From Brachynemurus nebulosus (taxonomy: Eukaryota; Arthropoda; Insecta; Neuroptera; Myrmeleontidae), in NCBI GenBank assembly GCA_035578155.1, contig JAPWDM010000045.1, positions 2,240,501 through 2,304,500 on the forward strand: DNA of 64,000 nt, read 5' to 3'. How positions within the stretch are numbered: the first letter of the stretch is position 1; each line of letters starts with the position of its first letter. A program made the position numbers and the translations under genes. The notes under the pieces are model-generated. The model made no database searches, was not told where the DNA came from, and saw only the letters and a program-made list of their open reading frames with translations. This document shows, one piece after another, positions 55,488-64,000 of this stretch.

Positions 55488-55665
55488 ACCATCCGCTACC
55501 GGGGCGGTTCTAGAAACCTCCGGAGGTAGGTGAAGTAATGTGAATGAAAACTTTTTCTAACCTAACGGAACTTGATCTAACCTAACCGAGCCTAGGGAAA
55601 TTTTTTCTAACCTAACAGAACCCAACAAAATTTTTTCTAACCTAACTGAACTTTATTGTTCTAAA
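55488..55665 (+). repeat. Fragment related to the Polinton-like TIR
   Basis: Contains GGGGCGGTTCTAGAAACCTC followed by TTTTTCTAACCTAACGGAAC and repeated AATTTTTTCTAACCTAAC. It parallels 46962-47140 of the left TIR in order and orientation (GCGGTTCTAGAAGCCTCCGG, CCTAACAGAACCCA). It is diverged, so it indicates an older related element inserted only 2 kb away. Confidence 0.65.
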
Positions 55666-55688
55666 TTTATATAAACTGAATTTATTAT

Positions 55689-56215
<527 letters not shown>

Positions 56216-56689
56216 TATTTTTTAATTGGCTTGCAACGCAGAGTGTGGTATAACATACGACAAGTAAGTGTTTGTATTGTCATTCTGAACAATTTAAAGA
56301 AAATACAAAAGACATTGAAAATAAAAACAACACATCCTCCAGTAAATTTATACAATTAAAACGTAGGTGCACACACATCAGCGGCATAGAAGTAGGGCAT
56401 ATTTATTGTTAGTATATGATATACCTACATAAGCGAGTGACAAATTCGAATGAAGTTAATTTCTTTCTCAATTTTTATAATTATTTTATATTACCCGAAT
56501 TTCAAAAAATAATATCTACCCCACAGGACAAAAGTTTTTTTTTTTTTTTTATTTTGATCCCTCGTGTGATTTGTTACCATCGGGTCTTTACAGGCCTTTT
56601 GGCAACAAACTTCACACTCAGGATTTAAAGTCACACTTTATTTCCTTGGTGAATAACATACTTTTTTTTAAATGCTACTGCAGCCATTC

Positions 56690-56915
56690 TTTTGAAACAT
56701 ACACCTTGTAGTCAAATTGCCTCATACTAGTTCGCTCCCGCGGTCAGATTTTAATCTTATCTTGAAAAAGAATCGTAGGTTAGTTCGCTCCCGACTTGTT
56801 ATCTACTGACAGGTAAAATTAATTACTTAAAAATATTCAAACTGATACATACACAGCCATTCTTTTGTTACGGACTTGACATTTTCACACACTTTACACG
56901 CCTTCTTAAAAGGAA
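56690..56915. repeat. Dispersed GGGAGCGAACT repeat, copy 2 (inverted relative to 38222-38445)
   Basis: Shares CAGCCATTCTTTTG, TAGTTCGCTCCCGCGG, AGGTTAGTTCGCTCCCGACT, TGTTATCTACTGACAGGTAA and ACGGACTTGACATTTTC with the reverse complement of copy 1. Confidence 0.8.
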
Positions 56916-56929
56916 AAAAACGGGGCCCC

Positions 56930-57680
56930 ATTAACTTCCGTGATGGGCCCCATCACTAAATTTCTATTTTATAAATAATCTTCATTCATCTAAAATCAAA
57001 ATTCATCTAAAATTTCTATTTTATAAATAATAAAAATCCAAAATTCCTACTTTATAAATAAACAGTGACTTTAATAACAGTTTTAAATTACTTAATATTT
57101 GTGTATTGCATTTGTTATAAAAGTAAGTTTTTTTTTTAAATTTTTTTAAATTACTATTCGCCTACTTGTCTTAGAATAAAAATAATGCATTTAAAACACA
57201 TTTAAAAATACCATTGAATTGCGATGTAGAAATGGGAGAAGTGGGGCGAAAAGTAATGTGGAACCCCTAAAAGGCACTAGCTGGATACTAACTCAATACA
57301 CATACAAAAAAAATGTCAGCCGTCTGTGGGGTAAGGGTTAAAAGTTGAAACCTCCAAAAAGCAGTGGCTAGCTGCTAGCTTAACGTTTACACAAAATTTC
57401 AGCCCTCTAGGTTTATTTGGGGAGATTTTGACCTGAACGAAACTGTTAAAAAACAAGAAAAGTCATGTTTTTTTTGGTATAAAAATGGTGGGGGTAAGGG
57501 TTAAAGGTGAGACCCCCAAAAGGCACCCCCTTGATACTAACTCAATCCGAATACAAAATTTCAGCCCTTTAGGTTTATTTCGGTGACCTGTGTGAGTGGT
57601 ACAAACTTTGACAACGTCAAAAAAGTATGAAATTGTAGCTTAAAAATGAGGGAGGTGGGGGTAAAATATTAAAAAAAAAA
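56930..57680 (-). mobile_element. Family A element, inverted partial copy
   Basis: Begins CGGGGCCCCATTAACTTCCG then GTGATGGGCCCCATCAC. It includes ATTTCTATTTTATAAATAAT direct repeats and then inverted versions of the 'AACCTAGAGGGCTGAAATTT' units (e.g. AATTTCAGCCCTCTAGGTTT near 57395). Lacks the other terminus. Confidence 0.65.
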
Positions 57681-57681
57681 A

Positions 57682-58755
57682 AAAATTTTAAGAATTTTTC
57701 GAAAGAATTTTTCGAAAGAATTTTTCAAAAATTCTTTGAAAAATTTTAGAAAGAAAATTTTTTTTTGAAAATTATTTAAGAAATTTTCTTTTTCTTATAA
57801 ATTTAAATACTGTTATTGATAAAAATGTGAAAAAAGCTGAGAAAAATTTTCTTTTCATTTTGTTATAGATTATGAAAGTTTAAGAGAAAAAAAACCATCC
57901 TTTAAATTTTTCAAAAATTCAATCGAATGAAACAAAAAAACGCCTGGATGGATTTGATTGAAACTCGGTAAAGTTTTTGTGGGTACATTGAACTGTAAAA
58001 GGCACACTTAACATTAATGGTTTGCTCGATATTTTTAATTTAGCGCTTGATTTTCCAAAAACCACCAATATCTCGTTTTTTCTTGATTTTTCAAATTCAT
58101 GTAGAGTATGCAAAAACATTTTTTTCCGAAAAAACAATGGCTAATCCTTGTAGAGAATTTATTCGAGTTTCTAAAACCCATCTTCAATTTTCTGTGTGTT
58201 CATTGGTTCCTGAAATATCGATGGTCAAAGACGAAATGGTCCATTTCCATTCAAAGCTCGATATCTCAGCGAGAAGTGTTCGTATAAAGGTCTAAAAAAA
58301 AGGAAAAATTAAAGCCTAATGAACAGGTTATCCGGTTCATATGGTAATTAAGTCGGAAAAATTTTTTCCAAATCTGTAGACCAAAAAAAGGAACCGAAAA
58401 AATTTCGGAAATATTTTTTTCAGTGTATTTATTAGGATTACGCGATACACGTTGCTTTGAAAATTTTTTTATCACAAGATCTCGAAACTAGAAACTTCCA
58501 GCTTTAAATTGCTTTGCTTACGACTCCGATACGACCACTTTTCACAAAGATACAGCCATTCGAAAAATCGCTAAAAATTTGGAATTTTTTTTTGATCCTT
58601 TAATTTTTTCCGCTAGTGTATATAATATTTAACAAACAGTGAAAGCTCGATGTATAACGTTATTATCGTTCTACATTGAGCTTCCATGGTTTCAGATTTT
58701 TCTTAAAAATTTTACAAAATTTTTGTCAGCTTGGTCGAAAAACACCTAATTTGCA
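57682..58755. other. Non-coding stretch
   Basis: Starts with a purine-rich low-complexity stretch (GAATTTTTCGAAAGAATTTT repeated). The remainder (e.g. GGTTTGCTCGATATTTTTAA) looks like dispersed-repeat DNA without a second copy here. No gene recognised on either strand. Confidence 0.4.
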
Positions 58756-58759
58756 CCTA

Positions 58760-58975
58760 ATTCTCCATATTTTAATTTACTGAAAACATCTAGGCTAGGT
58801 TTATGTAAACCTAGCCGTCCCTTTTCTTTTTCACGTTTTCTCGAAAACGGTAAGAACACCTAATTTTTTATTAGCACACCTAATTTACACCTAAAATACA
58901 CCTATTTTTTATTTAGTAGTTTCTTTGGATTTCGCAAATTTTTCTTTTTGGGGCGGCTAGGCTTGTGGAGGTGCT
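58760..58975. repeat. CTAGCCGTCC repeat, copy 2 (inverted relative to 4945-5125)
   Basis: Shares GTAAACCTAGCCGTCC, GTTTTCTCGAAAAC, TAGCACACCTAA, CACCTAAAATACACCTATTT, TTAGTAGTTT and GGGGCGGCTAGG with the reverse complement of the first copy. Confidence 0.7.
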
Positions 58976-58979
58976 GATT

Positions 58980-60225
58980 TCAAAGGTTCAAGAAGTGAGT
59001 TAAAAAATAAATTTTTTTAAGAATATATTCTGGGATATCAAATGCCTGTTCAAAACGTAGACTTTTGTAGACAATAATAATTTCCGTGGTAGATAAAAGC
59101 TTGATACAAATTTTTCTTTGGTCAAGATGTTAATTCATAATTATATTAACATTAAGTTGAGTGGGAATTTGGGTAAATTTAAAAAAAAAAGGAATTTTAA
59201 AATTAAAATGAAGAAACATTTGATAAATCTATAATAAACTAAATCTATAAATAAAATGTAAGTAGATAAATCTATACTTATGTTACCCGAGTATCTAATA
59301 CTACAATGAGACAATAATTTCAGTACAAAATGACTTCATAAATAAGAAATGAGTAAATACAAAAAATTTAGTTAAAAAATAGAGTGGATCAAAGACACTG
59401 CCCGAAAGTTTTGAGGTGTTTGGATTAAATATCTGTTAAATGGTTTTAATATAGTAAAAGTGTCAACAAAAATAATATCAAATAATAACAAAAATGTCAC
59501 ATTCTAGAAAGGTTGGAAATTCCTGTGAATTTTCTGAATGTTATGGTCAATACTGGTACTGAATATAAGCTTGAGATTACCTGGTCACACACAATTGAAG
59601 GTAGATGATTTTTAAAGTGGGAATATATGAAGAAGAGATTCTAGACTTATTAAATTAGGGGGTAGATATACTAAAAAAGCCACCAACAGAAATTTAGATC
59701 CTATGATATGATTAAAATTAAACTTTAGCCGGTTAATTGTAAAATTATCTTCAGTATCAATCTTTCCTATAACATATTAAATTAATATAGAAAGAAAAAG
59801 AATAGTAGAACAAGGCACAGTTTTTAGAGTTTTCATTTTTCTGTACTTGCTTTTAGGGGTGCCTGTGAAAAATGCATATGCTATAATTTTATCTAAAATT
59901 TAATTAAATCCTTTTAATTATTTAAATGGTAATGTAGGTAAGTTTATTAAACAAAAGTACAGGATCATTTTAAATATTACACAAAGGACTAGGAACTCAT
60001 AATTTAAAACCAATTTACTGTCATGAGAATTACGTACAGTTACAGTAAGTATAAAGATGTCAAACATAATAAAAATGGCTTGGATATTACCAACTAAAAA
60101 TTTCGCCAAGTGCAAGTTAGACACTCATCAAGCTAGGGTTCTTCAGTAGTTAATTTTTTTCAAAGCTTTCGGAATGAAACACAGGACGTTTAGTACATAT
60201 TTTATGATTTATGATATCAAATGGA
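58980..60225. other. Non-coding stretch
   Basis: AT-rich without recognised genes or repeats. Slightly more complex sequence around 59500-59900 has stops in all frames. Confidence 0.4.
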
Positions 60226-60227
60226 TT

Positions 60228-60335
60228 AATAATCACAGAGTGATTGAAAAATTATCAAACAGGAATAACTGGGACTCGAACCTAAGATCCCTGATTATTA
60301 GCCAAGCGCCTCACTGTACCTGACTAGTAATCAAT
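60228..60335 (-). mobile_element. tRNA-derived SINE, copy 2
   Basis: The minus-strand head (about 60261-60332) retains the B box GGTTCGAGTCC and a recognisable anticodon arm (TTGG-CTAATAA-TCAG), but its acceptor and D arms are degraded. It is followed by TTTTTCAATCACTCTGTGAT, as in 39150-39266. Confidence 0.65.
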
Positions 60336-60414
60336 AATCTTGGGTGCAATTTTGAAAATTATTTTTACCATTAGAAAACCAAACTATTTTAGTTATTTAT
60401 GTTAAATGAGGTTC

Positions 60415-60615
60415 CCATAAAACTGGCAGGCCGCAATAAGTTACGTTATGTGAGGTGCACCAGGGTCCTGGGGATTCAAAAGCACCAAAAATAGACTACA
60501 AAAGTGATTTTGAAAATTTTTCATTGTTAGAGAGCTAAACTATTTTAAACGCATATAGGCTATTTTATATAAGATCCGTCAGGGTCCTGCGGACTTAAAA
60601 CCGGTAAAACCAAAT
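60415..60615. repeat. Tandem ~105-bp tail repeat, two units
   Basis: Units contain TTTTCATTGTTAGAGAGCTA, AACTATTTTA, ATAGGCTATTTTATATAAGA and CAGGGTCCTG. Related units are at 63520-63835. The style matches 3' repeat tails of non-LTR retrotransposons in insects (from memory). Confidence 0.65.
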
Positions 60616-60619
60616 TACA

Positions 60620-61157
60620 CAGTTGAAAATCTTGGACTAATTTTTTAATCCAACCTTAGCTTACTGGAAAAACTAAATATTAAAATACTAAAATTAAATT
60701 CTCCCCTTTATATTAAAATATTTTCAATATTTTTTAGTATTCAAATTTAATCTCTATTTATATTATTTCCCATAATTTAAACCAATTTTTATTATTTAGA
60801 TCACAAGAATGAAACAAAAAAAAAAAAAAAAAATACTAAAAAGCAATACAAAATATGTAATTTTTTTAATTCCAAACTTAAGAATACGTCTTAGATATAA
60901 TCCAAAATAGTTTACATTTTATCAGTCGTCATATCTGCCATAAACCGTCACATTTTGCACCATGTTCGCTGCCTCGCTGTGCTTGGTACGTTGACGGTTT
61001 TGTTGGTGTTGTATAAAGATTTTCTGTTTAGTTACTAGTCATTCTCACTTCAACCTATTTAATTTATAATATAGTTTTCTCCGGTTAGTCTGGCCTGGTG
61101 ATTCAACTTGTGACCATCAGACCATGGAATATTCTCGTAATTTCAAAAAATATATAA
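60620..61157. other. Non-coding stretch with a GC-richer patch
   Basis: AT-rich to about 60925, then a more balanced 200 bp (e.g. GTTCGCTGCCTCGCTGTGCT). A short ATG frame at 61124 abuts a GTAAGT, but that sequence is also the terminus of the adjacent inverted-repeat element, so an exon is not supported. Confidence 0.4.
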
Positions 61158-62236
61158 GGTAAGTGGCCCAGTTTCTGACCTTTGAAGAGTGACGGCCGAA
61201 GTTAAACGACAGTAATAAACATAATTTTCAACTTAAGAGACAATTAATAATTTTATCAACAAGTTTCATATACGTAAAATAATTATTTGAATTGAATTAA
61301 TAATTTAAATTAATGTTTTAAAAATTGACATCCAAGGACCCAGTTTCTGACCTTCAAAATTTCTCATGTGACAGTTTCTGACCCTGACAGTGGCCTAGTT
61401 TTTGACCCTTAAATTCAATTATGATTAGCTTATGAAGTACTTACTAAGCTTAACTAAACTAAAATCATTACTTAGATTAATAAATTAAATACTTATTTAT
61501 TATAAAAGAATACAGTTTCTTAAAATTTAATTTACAAATATTGACATTATTTTAACAATAATTGTATCACTTCAAAAATGTACTTTCAAGACAATATAAT
61601 TTTTTATTGATAAAAATGAATGTTTGTGTTAACTTCTCACTACGTTATGAAAAATAACAAAAACTAATCGAAGATAACTATAAATAACAAAATAACTAAC
61701 AAAAACTAATTTAAAATAACTATTTTTACATTTTATTCACATGTCAATAAACAGATAACCTCCCTTGTTTTAGGTTAGAATTTTAGGGTGAAAAACTGGG
61801 TCATACCTTTAGAATTGAGCCTAGTAATATTGACCCTCATATTTCAATAATAAAAATCATTCTAAGGTATTTTATAAATATTTTAAAAAAAATTTTAAAT
61901 AAATATTAACCTGCTCATATATTTTTAATTAAATTTTCATACTTACATGGTGAATGTTGCACAGATCAAAACGACGGACCTTTTAACGTAAGCCGTTTAG
62001 AAAACAACTAAAAAATAGCTTTCACATACATTTTAAACTTAAAATTTTTTTTTATTTAGTTAATATATTTTATACTTTTTCAAATACTATTCATTAGGCA
62101 CAGAATAAATTACTTAAAATTAAGAATTTATTTTTTTTTCTTATTTAAAATGTAGTTTTTTTTATTAATTTATAAAAAAGTTGAAAATATTAGAAACTGG
62201 GCCAGGGTCAGTAACAGGGTCTTTTACCTTACCTGT
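61158..62236. mobile_element. Candidate MITE with GGCCCAGTTTCTGACC motifs
   Basis: The left end GGTAAGTGGCCCAGTTTCTG and right end (reverse complement GGTAAGGTAAAAGACCCTGT, then CCCAGTTTCTAA) are inverted. The motif CAGTTTCTGACC recurs inside at about 61339, 61373 and, imperfectly, 61396. AT-rich interior, no ORF. Confidence 0.5.
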
Positions 62237-62239
62237 AAA

Positions 62240-63515
62240 TGCTTCACCAGTCAACATAAACAATTAAGTCCTTGCTTTTGTTTAACCATTTTGTTTATTT
62301 TCGAAATTTCGGAGCTGGGCTGAAAACATTTAAATATAAAAATACTTAAATATTTAAAAATGTAATTTCAATTGTTAACGTTTGTTTAAAGTCATTTCGG
62401 TTACTTATTAAATAAATCCGTTCATCCGCAAAATATTTTCTTTTTATTGAAATTTTGGTACAACCGACATGGTTTACTGAAATAATTTTCAATATAGTTT
62501 ATTATTATAAAAATTCAAATTATTTTTTAACTCAGGTTTTTATACAAGGTACGTAATATCCATTTTAAGTATTGAACGATATGAAAAAATAAAATATTCT
62601 GATTTTTTTTTAATCTATTGTTTAGGTGCGCAACTACTATGTTTGTATGCATCGTTTGGTGTAATACATAATTGATTTTGATATTGGAAAGACTATTGAT
62701 AGATGAGCGGTATGGTAATGTAGATGACGTATCTCTCCATTTTGATTTCGAACTCAAGATCTATCAGACAAGAGCGAAGTGTTCTGATTTTTATTTATAT
62801 TAAAATTCAAATTATTTACCCGGACAACTTCGGCGATGTAATGTAGCAGTCAGCATAGAATTTAAGCACTTAATTATCAATTATGTGGTAAGTCTTTGCA
62901 ACTAACATTTAACTGACAATAATTCCACTTATTCTCCTCTTTATTTATAGAATTTATTCTACTATTATGAAAAATTTAGAAGATCTACTACTAAAAACGT
63001 TCAAGAAGAAACAGACCATGAGCTAAGCCCGGAAGACCTATTTTTTTTTTTTTAGAAATTCACGTTTTTTTTTGTTTATTGTGAAAAAAATTAATAAAAT
63101 GTTGCTAATACAAAAATGCTATTGAGTTCCAATATAACCTTCACATTACAATATTTAGTAAATAAAATATTAGATTTAAATACAGACAATATTAAAATTT
63201 TAAACCAAAGAAATCTATCTTTTAATACATATTTGGTTTAAAATATAATCCACCGTTAGTTATTTTTAATATCTTTTAAATTTAGAATTGTAATATTCAT
63301 AGTATTAGTTTGCAATACAACTGGAATAAAATTTGGTTTTGTGACTCTAACCCAAGTCCAATTAATTTTTAATATCAGTCATAATATTACAATAAATTTT
63401 TTAATATGCGGAACCGATTAGATTTTAATAAAATCTAGATGTTGCCATATATGTAACCTCTGTTAGATTACTTATTAAACCAATATTTTCAACCGTGTAC
63501 TCAACCGATTTAAAA
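62240..63515. other. AT-rich non-coding stretch
   Basis: No gene, RNA or clear repeat. Two small pockets of balanced composition (62690-62770 and 62945-63040) have no long frame. Confidence 0.4.
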
Positions 63516-63519
63516 AACA

Positions 63520-63835
63520 TTTTCAGTGTTAGAGAAATAAATTACTTTAGATGGACAAAGACTATGTTATATGAGATCCGCCAGAGTCCTGGGTTCCAAA
63601 AGTGCCAAAAATAGACTGCCCAACCGATTATGAAAATTATTTCATTGCGAGAGAGTGTTTCATCCAACTATTTTAGTTGGATGTAGGCTATCTTATGGTC
63701 AAGCGGATCTATTTTTTTTTTACTGTAAGAGAGCTAAAGTAATTTAGATAAACACGGGTTATTTTATATGAAATTCAACCAGATCCTGGTGACTCAAATG
63801 CGCAATAAATTAACTAACTAACAGATTTTGAAAAA
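63520..63835. repeat. Tandem ~105-bp tail repeat, three units
   Basis: Units share TTAGAGAAATAAATTACTTT, GGACAAAGACTATGTTATAT, GAGATCCGCCAGAGTCCTGG and GTGCCAAAAATAGACTGCC. They are related to 60415-60615, and a hairpin CCAACTATTTTAGTTGG lies within. Confidence 0.65.
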
Positions 63836-63849
63836 TTTTCGCCCGTAAA

Positions 63850-63896
63850 TTTTTGGAAATTCGTTATGTTATGCAAGATGCTGCGACATAGGTATT
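63850..63896 (-). repeat. Family B terminal fragment
   Basis: GGAAATTCGTTATGTTATGC followed by AAGATGCTGCGACATAGGTA matches the outer ~45 bp of family B, inverted. A solo end. Confidence 0.65.
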
Positions 63897-64000
63897 TTGA
63901 CTTTTGTAATTAGTACTAGTATTTGTAGTTTTTTCAAAATTTTTGATTTAACAGTTTAAATATTACGGGTGAATGACAAATTGTAGGCGACAAACGGCCA

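Noticed and set aside
61124..61158. Possible first coding exon (ATG in good context, then GTAAGT), with a possible second exon after a TTTATTTATAG at 62951.
   Set aside because: The GTAAGT coincides with the terminus of an inverted-repeat element, the joined frame is under 40 codons, and no protein family fits.

Overview
The window is AT-rich, intron-bearing, repeat-dense animal DNA, almost certainly from an insect. It holds an insect-type gustatory receptor gene with four exons and GT-AG introns. It also has many TIR and MITE-like elements, long (AT)n tracts, tRNA-derived SINEs and CCTAA-type (insect telomere-like) motifs. The order of insect cannot be decided from the sequence. There is no operon structure and no prokaryotic, RNA-virus or organelle signature. 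Convincing host protein-coding content is very low: one complete gene (gustatory receptor, 5710-11235) and one broken gene fragment (the C-terminal catalytic part of a ubiquitin-specific protease, about 20984-21310). Nearly everything else is transposon-derived. Layout: 1-5.1 kb, small TIR and foldback elements. 5.7-11.2 kb, the receptor gene, whose 4.2-kb first intron carries a 2.3-kb hAT-type element with a perfect 8-bp target duplication. 11.6-20 kb, a 1-kb foldback, AT microsatellites, a repeat family with internal AT tracts ('family B'), a pogo-like MITE and a broken second copy of the intronic hAT element. 20.7-23.5 kb, the protease fragment between two inverted arrays of a ~150-bp repeat, then a hAT transposase C-terminal relic. 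24-30 kb, large palindromes and more family B. 30.9-31.6 kb, a ~33-bp minisatellite. 32.1-37.7 kb, two hAT-like elements, the larger carrying two nested TA-flanked elements. 37.9-45 kb, palindromes, a SINE, 'family A', a GC-richer unidentified island, and a 1.7-kb palindrome split by a TTAA-flanked MITE. 45.4-53.9 kb, the centrepiece. 54-64 kb, more families A and B, SINE and tail repeats. Centrepiece: 46889-53555 is a 6.67-kb element with ~804-bp nearly identical terminal inverted repeats, AG...CT termini and a perfect 6-bp target duplication (ATCTTT). These are the structural hallmarks of Polinton/Maverick elements. It has none of the recognisable Polinton core genes (PolB, integrase, ATPase, protease, capsid). 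Instead, each TIR carries an inward-facing promoter with three perfect TGACGTCA (CRE) octamers and a TATA box. The promoters drive convergent sets of small, unfamiliar, mostly acidic ORFs, plus one ORF on the minus strand with an OB-fold-like sequence pattern. The element lies inside an older ~1.83-kb foldback element (45408-46888 plus 53562-53911), whose arms rejoin exactly when the insert and one target copy are removed. This is the best candidate here for an undescribed system: a compact, ambisense, probably non-autonomous Polinton-like element. Boundaries are from direct reading. Family names rest on termini, target duplications and short motifs, because no database search was possible.
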